From 13-2-20CM-66-19 sp036273735 (lineage in GTDB: Bacteria > Pseudomonadota > Gammaproteobacteria > Steroidobacterales > Steroidobacteraceae), in the NCBI GenBank assembly GCA_036273735.1, contig DASUHA010000061.1:11915-75914 (forward strand): DNA of 64,000 bases. The letters are read 5' to 3'. The position numbers and the translations under genes are program-made. Positions 35,465 through 43,426 of the stretch are shown one piece after another; the stretch's first letter is position 1; the number at the start of each line of letters is the position of its first letter. Below the pieces are notes generated by a model that was not told where the DNA came from, did no database searches, and saw only the letters and a list, made by a program, of their open reading frames with translations.

Positions 35465-36244
35465 CTAGTGGGCAGCGAGCGTCTTGCGCGCGGCGGCGAG
35501 CTCGCGTCGCAATGCAGCCACCTGTGGGCCGGCAGCCGGACTCGCCGCGAGTCGACCGATCGCACGATCCACGGTGTCGAGACCCAGCGTGAGTCCGGTG
35601 CGGGTAGTCACACGCCGCAACGCGCTCTGGAATCCGGGGTCCGCCTCGAGCTCGCTCTCGCCGAGCGAGCGCGCCTTGCCGATGATGTCGCTCAGCGCGG
35701 CTGCCGCGTGTGCGACACCTGTCGGTGAGGTCAGGTTCTGTGCGCGAGCCACATGCTCGGCCTCGGGCAGACTCGTCACGAAGCGGCGCAGCTCCTCCGC
35801 CTGCCGCGCATTGCGCGGATGATTCGCATGCATGAGGGCCTGAGCCGCACCCATCATGGCGAACGGAGCGAGCGCGGCGTGGCTCAGGACCGGGCTGCCC
35901 GAGGTCGCACCTCCGGCAGCGAGGCCGACGATCGCGAGGCCACCGATCCCGTGTACGACGTGCAGCACGCCACGCTCCAATGCGAATACAGCATGCAGTA
36001 GCGCTCGGATCGGCGCGAACCCGAAGCCACCTGCCACCAGCAGGCTCGCCAGCGCAGGGCCCGAGGATCCCTGGAGGCTGAAATGCTCATACGAGGCGAG
36101 AGCACCGGCAGCAATCACGAGATTGCACGCATGCAGCACGACCCGCCCGAGAACAGCATGGGGCCGCACCCGGGCGGCTGCTCCGCCCATCTGCAGGGCG
36201 GGATTCTCAGTCGCCGCCCGCTCGATCCGCTGGAATACCGGCAC
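35465..36244 (-). CDS. Uncharacterised polytopic membrane protein, histidine-rich helices
   Basis: 259 residues, family not recognised. Three or four hydrophobic segments lie between about 30 and 145. They carry unusually many histidines (RVVLHACN, SYEHFSL, ALLHAVFALERGVLHVVHGIGG, LMHANHPRN). The C-terminal 110 residues are soluble, helical and Ala-rich. The neighbouring lipoprotein gene ends 12 nt upstream on the same strand, so the two are probably co-transcribed. Histidines in membrane helices could bind haem or metal, but nothing proves it. Convergent with the kinase gene across a 34-nt gap. Confidence 0.6.
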   Translation of the reverse strand: MPVFQRIERAATENPALQMGGAAARVRPHAVLGRVVLHACNLVIAAGALASYEHFSLQGSSGPALASLLVAGGFGFAPIRALLHAVFALERGVLHVVHGIGGLAIVGLAAGGATSGSPVLSHAALAPFAMMGAAQALMHANHPRNARQAEELRRFVTSLPEAEHVARAQNLTSPTGVAHAAAALSDIIGKARSLGESELEADPGFQSALRRVTTRTGLTLGLDTVDRAIGRLAASPAAGPQVAALRRELAAARKTLAAH

Positions 36245-36256
36245 CGCAGCATCACC

Positions 36257-37384
36257 TCACAGCTTGGACATCGCTTTCTCGAGCACGCTGAGCATCTGCT
36301 CGCGGGGAATCCCGAGCCCGTCGACGCCGATCATCACATCGTTCTTCACGGCTGCCAGCCCGCCGGCCCGGGTGGCACCCGAATAGGCCACCTCCCAGTA
36401 CGGGCTCGGAGGCAGCTCGCTGCCGCTCAGACCCGCCTTCACTTCCTGAGCATGCGGCAATCCGGCGGTAATCCCGTTCAAGAACCCCTGCCTGATCGAG
36501 GCATCCTCGCGCAGCTCCTGGTAACCGTAAGTCCAGTAGAGGCGGATGGACACTTGCGTGTGCAGCTTGCCGCCGGCCGGGCTGTCGATCATCCGGTCGT
36601 ACTCGCAGACATCGTCACCGTCATTCTTCGGATCCGCCGACAGCGTTCCGATGATCGCCTCCGCCTCGGCCCGGCTGAGGAAGCTGCAGGGACCGCGCCG
36701 CTGCACCCGATGCGCAGCCGCATACGCCTTGGCCGCAGCGATGCCCGCGCGCCCATCAATAGACAGGGGTTTGTCCAGTCGCTTGAGCGCCGCGTCCGCC
36801 AGTTTCGCCGCTGCCATAATACCGACGTTGGAATCTGATGCATCGACGGTCACGCCCTGATCGCCGAGCAATGTCGCGAACTCACAGCACCCCTGAACGC
36901 GCGCCTCATCCCACGTGCCGGCGAGATCGCTGCCATCGGCGAGGTGCAGCATGCCCTTGGTCGGCCCCTGATTGATCATGGACTGGATGTTGCCCAGCAT
37001 CTTCCAGCTGACGGTTGCGCCGTCCCAATCGACCTTGACCAGGATGCGATGGAAGTGCGCATCCTCGTAGGTACATTCGTCGCCATTGGCGAAAGGATCA
37101 CCGTTGGAGGTCCGAAAAGGCGCAGTGGCAAGCGGCGCGCCGAGCGCCGCCTCGACTTCCTTCGGATCCAGCAATGAGCAGGGATCCTGCTGCTTGTCGC
37201 TCGGGTCCTCCTCATCCGCGGCGCTCGTCTCGGTAGCGGCAGCCGGTGACGGTGAGTGGCGGCTACCGCACGCTGCCAGCGCAAGCATGCCCAGCATGGC
37301 CCCGAGCACGAGCCAGGGCCGTGCAGTCTGCGGTCCTGCCCGGGAGCGGGAGCGGGAGGGCACGGCAAAGATTCGGTGCGACAT
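36257..37384 (-). CDS. Lipoprotein with internally duplicated PCSLL/CxY domain, unknown function
   Basis: 375 residues from ATG 37384; longer in-frame starts give an implausible basic leader. The lipobox LALAACGS places the lipidated Cys at about residue 39. The mature part has two similar halves. The first begins DPCSLLDPKEVEAALG and ends GDECTYE. The second begins RGPCSFLSRAEAEAIIG and ends DDVCEYD. Each unit therefore has a PCS-L motif, an acidic helix and a later C-x-Y, resembling DUF3558-like lipoprotein domains, though that match is uncertain. A disulfide within each half is plausible. It is divergent from the 711-residue lipoprotein gene. Confidence 0.7.
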   Translation of the reverse strand: MSHRIFAVPSRSRSRAGPQTARPWLVLGAMLGMLALAACGSRHSPSPAAATETSAADEEDPSDKQQDPCSLLDPKEVEAALGAPLATAPFRTSNGDPFANGDECTYEDAHFHRILVKVDWDGATVSWKMLGNIQSMINQGPTKGMLHLADGSDLAGTWDEARVQGCCEFATLLGDQGVTVDASDSNVGIMAAAKLADAALKRLDKPLSIDGRAGIAAAKAYAAAHRVQRRGPCSFLSRAEAEAIIGTLSADPKNDGDDVCEYDRMIDSPAGGKLHTQVSIRLYWTYGYQELREDASIRQGFLNGITAGLPHAQEVKAGLSGSELPPSPYWEVAYSGATRAGGLAAVKNDVMIGVDGLGIPREQMLSVLEKAMSKL

Positions 37385-37498
37385 GACGAGTTTCCGGCTC
37401 GAGATAGTGCGCCGCGAATAATCCCTGCACAGCCGGGTACGCGCATCCACCGTTCGGTTGATGTCAGGTGGACCTCGCGTCAATAGAGTGCGGCGCTC

Positions 37499-39634
37499 AT
37501 GAAACGACGCACCCTGGCGTCCTGCCTCGCCCTGGCGGCGCTCGCCTTCACGTCCTGCGCGCGCCATGGCGCGCCAGCCCCGGGCACCACTACCTCGCCA
37601 GCGACCGGCGCGGTCGGCGCGGCAACCGGCGGCACGGCCCCGCCCTGGGCCGGGCACGCCCTGCGGGGCGGCGACCCGCAGGCTTTGCGGCAGTACCTGC
37701 TCACCGTCCGGGAGGTGAAGCCGATCCGATTCCGCGTGCGCTGGAATCCGGCCACCGTCGCCATCGACAAACAGGCAGCGCTACGCTCGTTGCGCAGCGT
37801 GAGCCACGACGGGTCGACCTTCGTGTTCGCGGCCAGCGAGCCGGCGGTCGGACGGCTGAAGGCGGGCAGCATTCTGTGGGTATGGGACTTGGCCGTACGC
37901 AAAGTCGATGGGGTCACGACGGTCGCAGGCATGACACGCGTCCACACGATACCTGTCACGCTCACCGAAGCGATTCCGGACGCCGACATCGAATTCGACG
38001 CCCGCGCGCCGCTCAGCCAGTTCCTGTTGTCCGGACGCCCTGCCGACATGGCTCCGCCGGGGGCCGCTGCGCCTGCTGGCACGCCGCCCACGGGCTCGGG
38101 GGCGCCGGCGCGAACCAGCGACGCGAGCCAGGCCTGGAGAGTGCGGCCCGTGCTCTACCGGCTATACGGCTCGAGTAACCCGCCGCAAGAGCCGCAGTCG
38201 AATACCGACGGACAGAACCAGGATACGCCTGACAGCAACACCAACGAGGATGCGGACGACGACGATGCAGATGACGAGGAGGAAGATCACTTCCAGGGGA
38301 ACACCTACAGTACGGAGCTCAAGCACTACGACGTCTCGATCGGCTATGCGCCGAGTGGGGACGACGGCCTGAGATTCCGGCTCGAGGCGCGCAAGGCCGA
38401 GGAGGACGAAGAGGAGAAAGAGGAAGCCAAGCGGGATACCGAGGAAATCAAGGAGAAGCACGAGGAGCTCGAGAAGAACGAAAAGGAGGTGAAGGCGGAG
38501 ATCACGAAGCTTCACCAGGAGGAGTTCGAGCAGCAGGAGGGCTTGAACCAGCTCGATGAGAGCTACGAGAAGGAGCTCGATCAGATGCGCCAGGACGAAA
38601 AGGACCGCCACGACCCGAGCTACACCGGTCCCACTCCGCCCCCGCACCCGACCGATTCCAACGGGACGCCGCTCACCGAAGCGGCCATGGAAGCGAAGCT
38701 CACCGCACAACACGAGAAGCAACGCAGCATCGAGCTGCAGAAGCAGCAACAGGTGAGCCAGATCCTCGCCGAGGCGGAAATCAAGAAATCGGATCTGCGC
38801 CATCAGCTCGCCGCGCTCGGCAAAGCGTTCGGCAAGGCGGCCGGGAAAGAGCTCTTCGACATCGTCTCGGAGAACCTGGACATTCGCTTCAAGGCGGATG
38901 CCGAGCTCAACGGCTTCGACGTCGCCGGAACCTATCAGTTCGTAGACGGCGACATCGAGAAGGCCCAGCTGCAACTGAAGAACCTGAACGGCTCCGTGAA
39001 GACCGACTTCATCGCACGCCTCGGCAAGCCCGGCAACGAGGGCAGCAAGATCCCGGTCGTCGACATCCCGATCGTATTCGACCTGCCGATGCCGATCGGC
39101 GGCATCCCGTTCGTCTGTCAGATCGGCACCGACTTCCTCATCAACGTGTATCTCGCGGGCTACCACGCCACGCTGAACCTGACAGGTCAGTTCCAGTACA
39201 ACGGCACGGACGGGTTTACCTACGGCAAGAGTCAATCCTCCTACGACGACACGCTTGCCGCTACGAGTAAGCCGGTTATCTCGCTGTCCCGGGGTGCGAG
39301 CCCTGGTGTATCCGCCGTGGTGCTCGCGATCCAGCTCCCGCGCTGGGGGTTCGGCTTGGGGATGTGGGATGTCTCCTCGCTCGCCTACTTCGACATCATC
39401 CATGTATTCACCATGACCAAGTCGGCAGACGAGGCGATCGGCCTGGCTGCTCCACCGTGTCTGCGGACGACTTACCAGGCCGTGGGAGATGTGGGTATCG
39501 AGACGCAGGCGGTACCTATTCCGATCGAGAGCGTGCAGAAGATCGCGAAGAAGCTGAGCCACAAGGAGAAGATCTTCGACGTCAAGAGTGAGCAGCTCGA
39601 GCCGCCGATCAAGGCGTGCGAGATCGGGGGATGA
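37499..39634 (+). CDS. Large lipoprotein with acidic tract and long charged helices, unknown family
   Basis: 711 residues. Lipobox AFTSC with the lipidated Cys at 20. A globular region (about 50-225) follows a low-complexity linker. Then comes an Asn/Asp/Glu-rich stretch with an almost purely acidic core (250-263). Two highly charged helical segments (about 296-370 and 393-435), rich in Glu, Lys and Gln, look like coiled coil. The C-terminal 270 residues are beta-rich, with repeated amphipathic strands from DIRFKADAELNGFDVAGTYQ onward. No known family was recognised. Its stop overlaps the start of an OmpA-type gene by 4 nt, so the two products probably work together at the outer membrane. Confidence 0.7.
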   Translation: MKRRTLASCLALAALAFTSCARHGAPAPGTTTSPATGAVGAATGGTAPPWAGHALRGGDPQALRQYLLTVREVKPIRFRVRWNPATVAIDKQAALRSLRSVSHDGSTFVFAASEPAVGRLKAGSILWVWDLAVRKVDGVTTVAGMTRVHTIPVTLTEAIPDADIEFDARAPLSQFLLSGRPADMAPPGAAAPAGTPPTGSGAPARTSDASQAWRVRPVLYRLYGSSNPPQEPQSNTDGQNQDTPDSNTNEDADDDDADDEEEDHFQGNTYSTELKHYDVSIGYAPSGDDGLRFRLEARKAEEDEEEKEEAKRDTEEIKEKHEELEKNEKEVKAEITKLHQEEFEQQEGLNQLDESYEKELDQMRQDEKDRHDPSYTGPTPPPHPTDSNGTPLTEAAMEAKLTAQHEKQRSIELQKQQQVSQILAEAEIKKSDLRHQLAALGKAFGKAAGKELFDIVSENLDIRFKADAELNGFDVAGTYQFVDGDIEKAQLQLKNLNGSVKTDFIARLGKPGNEGSKIPVVDIPIVFDLPMPIGGIPFVCQIGTDFLINVYLAGYHATLNLTGQFQYNGTDGFTYGKSQSSYDDTLAATSKPVISLSRGASPGVSAVVLAIQLPRWGFGLGMWDVSSLAYFDIIHVFTMTKSADEAIGLAAPPCLRTTYQAVGDVGIETQAVPIPIESVQKIAKKLSHKEKIFDVKSEQLEPPIKACEIGG

Positions 39635-40944
39635 GAACTCCGCCGCACGGACGGTTGTGGTTGATATTCGCTCGCGGTGCACTCGGCGCGTGCGCCGTTG
39701 AGGCGCTGGCGATGAGTCTTGCAGCCCTGGCGCTGGCCGCTCCGCTGCCTGCAACCGCGGCCGCTCGCGCGGCCGATCAGCTGGAGCCGGCCGCCAAGCT
39801 GGTCCCGCTCGCGCAAGGCCTGGTTTTCACCGTCACCTCCCACGTCGGGCTGGTCACGAATCGCGGCTCCGTGCCGGTGGCCGACACGGAGATCGTCTAC
39901 TCCGTCGCCGCAGCGGACGCGAACCGGGTCACCCTGCACTTCCTACTCAGCGCCGCAAGCGGCACGGCTGCCGGGAAGCTCATCGAGCCTGCGCCCAAGA
40001 GTTTCACGCGGATCGTGAGGCGCGAGGACCTGCAATCCGCGATGCGTGAGAAGGTCCTCTTCGGCAGCGATGATCCCGAGTTGCTCCCGGGGCAGACGTT
40101 TGCCGGCACCTCGGCCGCCGTCCTCGCCGCGCTGGCAGGCTCCGGCAAGGTCGCCTTCGTGCTCGGCATCAATGAGCCCGAGCAGGGGTTGGCGGGACTC
40201 AGCAGCGTGGCGGGCGCGCTGCCGGACGCAAGCTCCGGGACCGGCGTCTCTCCGATATTCACCTCCGGGCTGCAGATGCTGCTCGGATCGCCCGCGCGAC
40301 ATTACTATCGCGGAGTCCTCACGCGGGTCGGCAGGGACGAGCCGTTTTCCGTGCTCCTCGACGGCCGGCGATCGATCCTGCCGGCGGTACACGTCCGCGG
40401 AGAGTTGAAATTCGCCGACCGGACGATCACACCGGAGCTCTGGTGGCTGGATGAGCCGGGGAATCCGCTTACGCTGAAATGGGCGATCGGCGGCAGCTAC
40501 GAGATCGTCACCCGAATCGACCGGCCGCCGCCGGCGCAGGGTGGCAGCGGAGCTGGGGGCGCGGCCCCGGTGGCGGCCGGGCTCACCAGCCGTGCCTGCC
40601 GCGCCGAGCTGACCGGGGTCTACTTCACCACGGGCAGCGCACAGGTGCTCGATGTCTCCATGCCGGCGCTACAGCGCTTCGCGGCGCTCATCGCGCAACA
40701 CCCGGAATGGGACCTCACCATAGAGGGCCACACGGACAACATCGGATCGGCCGAATACAACCTCGACCTCTCGACCCGCCGGGCTGAATCAGTACGCCAG
40801 GCACTGGTCGGCCGCTTCGGCGTGGCGGCCGCAAAGCTCAAGGCGAAGGGTTATGGCCTCACTCGACCGGTGGAGAGCAATGCAACCGATCCGGGACGTG
40901 CCCACAATCGGCGCGTCGAGGTCAGCCGACGCTGCGGGGCGTGA
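39631..40944 (+). CDS. OmpA-family peptidoglycan-binding protein with novel N-terminal domain
   Basis: 437 residues from ATG 39631, which overlaps the preceding stop (ATGA). Signal peptide up to about ATAAARA. The N-terminal 290 residues are a beta-rich domain not recognised. The C-terminal domain (about 325-435) is OmpA/MotB-type, with YFTTGSAQVL at its start, IEGHTDNIGSAEYNLDLSTR in the middle and AHNRRVEVSR at the end, which keeps the Asp and Arg that bind diaminopimelate. The protein should tether a periplasmic or outer-membrane assembly to peptidoglycan. Translational coupling to the large lipoprotein suggests a shared complex. Confidence 0.88.
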   Translation: MRTPPHGRLWLIFARGALGACAVEALAMSLAALALAAPLPATAAARAADQLEPAAKLVPLAQGLVFTVTSHVGLVTNRGSVPVADTEIVYSVAAADANRVTLHFLLSAASGTAAGKLIEPAPKSFTRIVRREDLQSAMREKVLFGSDDPELLPGQTFAGTSAAVLAALAGSGKVAFVLGINEPEQGLAGLSSVAGALPDASSGTGVSPIFTSGLQMLLGSPARHYYRGVLTRVGRDEPFSVLLDGRRSILPAVHVRGELKFADRTITPELWWLDEPGNPLTLKWAIGGSYEIVTRIDRPPPAQGGSGAGGAAPVAAGLTSRACRAELTGVYFTTGSAQVLDVSMPALQRFAALIAQHPEWDLTIEGHTDNIGSAEYNLDLSTRRAESVRQALVGRFGVAAAKLKAKGYGLTRPVESNATDPGRAHNRRVEVSRRCGA

Positions 40945-41006
40945 TGGCTTGGGGGGAAGCGCCCGATTCGCGCAAGGCGTAAGATCCGGACCGGGAGGGG
41001 GCGGAA

Positions 41007-41648
41007 ATGTCCGACGCAGAGCGGATTGCCGGTCTCATCAGCGATATATACGGTGAGGCGCTAGGGGCGCTCGGCGAGGTTCTCGAGCGGTTGTCTGCCG
41101 GCGTGGTCTTCGTCGACCGCGATGGCCGGCTCATCCACGCGAATGGGCCCGCCATCCGGATGCTGACGATGAGCGACCTGTTGAGTTGGTCCGATGGCAG
41201 GCCGCGGCCCCGGGATGGACGTGCGGCGGCGCACCTGGATATGGTTTTGGAGGCAATGCACCAGCGCGAGCCCTGCCTGGGGTGCTGTGCGCTCTCGTTC
41301 GTGCACGGCGCTTACAATGGAGACCGCATCACGGTCCAGATCCTGCCCCTGGCGACCGGTACGCGCGGCCGTGCCGCGGCGCCCTGCGCCGCCGCCGCGG
41401 CCATCATCGTCTCGCAACAGCCATCCGATCTACCGCATCGCCTCCAGTTGGCGGCGAGACTCTACGCGCTCACACCGGCTGAATCGCGAGTCGTCGGTGT
41501 GCTCCTCACCGGCTGCACGATCGGCGGTGCCGCCAAGGCACTCGGGATCAAAGAGGCCACGGTCAAGACGCACCTGCAGCACGTATTCGACAAGACCGGC
41601 ACCCGGCGCCAGGTCGATCTCGCTCAGCGCATCGCACAGTGCGCCTGA
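41007..41648 (+). CDS. PAS-LuxR transcriptional regulator
   Basis: 213 residues. The N-terminal part has a PAS-like start (LSAGVVFVDRDGRLIHANG, about 28-47) followed by a variable sensor section containing a Cys pair, CLGCC. The C-terminal 60 residues are a LuxR-type HTH: LTPAESRVVGVLL, then GAAKALGIKEATVKTHLQHV and FDKTGTRRQVDLAQ. No receiver domain is present, so activity should depend on the PAS-like domain. It lies 62 nt after the OmpA-type gene and 45 nt before the DUF3617 gene, and may control this envelope cluster. Confidence 0.85.
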   Translation: MSDAERIAGLISDIYGEALGALGEVLERLSAGVVFVDRDGRLIHANGPAIRMLTMSDLLSWSDGRPRPRDGRAAAHLDMVLEAMHQREPCLGCCALSFVHGAYNGDRITVQILPLATGTRGRAAAPCAAAAAIIVSQQPSDLPHRLQLAARLYALTPAESRVVGVLLTGCTIGGAAKALGIKEATVKTHLQHVFDKTGTRRQVDLAQRIAQCA

Positions 41649-41693
41649 ACGCAACCCTCCATCACCGCAAGCAGGCAAACAGGAGATAACTCA

Positions 41694-42257
41694 ATGGCAA
41701 CTCAACGAGCGGCAGCGGGCTTTGCGCTGGCCGCGGCGGCTGTCGCACTGACAGCCTGGGCCGCCGAGCCGGTCAACATCGGGATCGAGATGGGGTTGTG
41801 GGAAGTGGCGGCTCATGCCGAGACGAGCGGCCCGGCGGTGCCGCCGCAATTGCAGGAGCAATTGCAGAAGCTGCCGCCCGAGCAGCGCGAGCGCTTCGAG
41901 GCCGCGATGCAGGGGGCGATGGCGGATGCGCAGCGCGGGCACGTGTTCCGGGAATGCGTGACCCCGGAGCGGTTGTCTCGGGGCTTCGGTAAGGAAGACG
42001 AGTCGGCGCAGTGCAAAGCCTCGGTGGTCCGCAACACGCGCACCGAGTTCGAGTACCGCAAGGTGTGCTCAGGGGGCGGCGGCGAGTCCCACACTGAGCA
42101 TGCGATCTTCCACATGACCGATCCGCACCACATCACGGGCACCGTCGACGTGGTCGTATCGAGCGCCGAGAAGCCGATGACGATCCATCAGGTCCTCGAC
42201 GGGAAGTGGGTGAGCTCCGGCTGCGGCGATGTGAAAGACGTCGAGACGGTCAAGTAG
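41694..42257 (+). CDS. Exported DUF3617 family protein
   Basis: 187 residues with a signal peptide ending near TAWAAEP. The body fits DUF3617: an early GLWEVAAHAE strand, a glutamine/glutamate-rich helix (PPQLQEQLQKLPPEQRERFE), RECVTPE, a second Cys segment (QCKASVVRNTRTEF), KVCSGGG, and a C-terminal WVSSGCGDV. Four or five cysteines suggest disulfides. DUF3617 proteins are periplasmic and of unknown role. The 3' end overlaps galU by 8 nt in convergent orientation. Confidence 0.85.
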   Translation: MATQRAAAGFALAAAAVALTAWAAEPVNIGIEMGLWEVAAHAETSGPAVPPQLQEQLQKLPPEQRERFEAAMQGAMADAQRGHVFRECVTPERLSRGFGKEDESAQCKASVVRNTRTEFEYRKVCSGGGGESHTEHAIFHMTDPHHITGTVDVVVSSAEKPMTIHQVLDGKWVSSGCGDVKDVETVK

Positions 42258-43326
42258 GACGCTGGGTCAGGCCCCGCCGCGAGGAACGTCCGCGGCGGCC
42301 ACCGGGCGCAGTGGGACGGCCAGCACCGCTGCCGTTGGTGGAGCTGCCATTGCCGACGGAGCGATGGCGGGCGGCACGGCCGCGCCCGGCGCCATTCTCG
42401 GCGGCTTTCTGCGCGAGGCCGCTCTCCTTGAATTCCGTCGCATCGACGTCGAGCCCCTTCAGATACCGGCGGAACTCCCTGCCCAGCGCCGGGTGCCCCA
42501 TGGCATATTCCACGGTCGCCTGTAGATAACCGAGCTTGCTGCCGCAGTCGTAGCGCTTGCCGTTGAAGCGGTAGGCGTATACGGCCTCCTCGCGCATGAG
42601 GGCCGCTATGCCGTCGGTCAGCTGAATCTCCCCGCCCGCGCCCTGCCCGAGCCGCTCGAGATGCTCGAAAATCGCCGGAGCCAACACATAACGGCCGACG
42701 ACCGCGAGATTGGACGGAGCCACGGCCGGCTTGGGCTTCTCGATGATGCTGCGCACCCGGCTGGTGTTGGATTTGTCCGCCTCCACCGCGACGATGCCGT
42801 ACTTGTCGGTATCCGCGCGCGGCACCACCTGCACCCCGAGGATGCTCGCACGCTTGGACTCGTAGACCTCCGCCATCTGCGCAAGACACGCCTTCTGGCT
42901 CTTGATCAGATCGTCGGCCAGGTGCACGAAGAAAGGCTCGGCGCCGACCGCCGGCTGCGCGCAGAGGACCGCGTGCCCGAGGCCCAGGGGAGCGGGCTGG
43001 CGGATGTAGATGCAGGAGGCATAGGACGGCAGAACGCTTTGCAGCTGGTTGAGGAGATCGCTCTTGCCCTGACGCTCGAGGAGCTGCTCGAGCTCCTGGT
43101 CGGAATCGAAATGATCCTCGATGGCCCGCTTGGAGGCGCCGGTGACGAACACCAGGCGCGTCGCGCCCGCTGCCAGGGCCTCCTCCACCGCATACTGGAT
43201 GAGTGGCTTGTCGACTACGGGCAGCATCTCCTTCGGGCTCGCCTTGGTGGCGGGCAGGAAGCGAGTGCCGCGTCCGGCCACCGGAAAGACGGCGGTACGG
43301 ATCACGGACTTCGGTGTCATCCTCAT
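42250..43326 (-). CDS. galU: UTP-glucose-1-phosphate uridylyltransferase with C-terminal extension
   Basis: 358 residues from ATG 43326; another ATG two codons later is equally possible. It makes UDP-glucose from UTP and glucose-1-P. The nucleotidyltransferase signature is FPVAGRGTRFLPATKASPKEM, followed by DKPLIQYAVEEA, the metal/sugar region FVHLADDLI and IEKPKPAVAPS, and KRYDCGSKLGYLQATVEYAM. The usual protein ends near 295. Here about 55 extra Gly/Arg/Ser/Asn-rich residues follow (from AAENGAGRGRAARH on), a probable disordered tail. Encoded downstream of lapB on the same strand with a 100-nt gap. Confidence 0.94.
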   Translation of the reverse strand: MRMTPKSVIRTAVFPVAGRGTRFLPATKASPKEMLPVVDKPLIQYAVEEALAAGATRLVFVTGASKRAIEDHFDSDQELEQLLERQGKSDLLNQLQSVLPSYASCIYIRQPAPLGLGHAVLCAQPAVGAEPFFVHLADDLIKSQKACLAQMAEVYESKRASILGVQVVPRADTDKYGIVAVEADKSNTSRVRSIIEKPKPAVAPSNLAVVGRYVLAPAIFEHLERLGQGAGGEIQLTDGIAALMREEAVYAYRFNGKRYDCGSKLGYLQATVEYAMGHPALGREFRRYLKGLDVDATEFKESGLAQKAAENGAGRGRAARHRSVGNGSSTNGSGAGRPTAPGGRRGRSSRRGLTQRPT

Positions 43327-43426
43327 CGCATCTCTCCCGCGAATAACTCCTGGCTCACCGCCAAGTGTATCGTGTAAATGGGTACCACAGGCTTCGCCAT
43401 CATCTTCGCAAGCCGCATGCCGCAGG

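Noticed and set aside
32767..35565. Long minus-strand open frame (about 930 codons) opposite the sigma54 regulator and kinase
   Set aside because: Both plus-strand genes have complete domain signatures. The reverse frame has no motif and typical antisense composition.
38162..39754. Minus-strand frame of 530 codons opposite the large lipoprotein
   Set aside because: Considered because the plus-strand protein is itself unknown. The plus frame has a lipobox, a ribosome-spaced start and an ATGA overlap with an OmpA gene; the minus frame is Leu/Val/Arg-rich without signal or motif.
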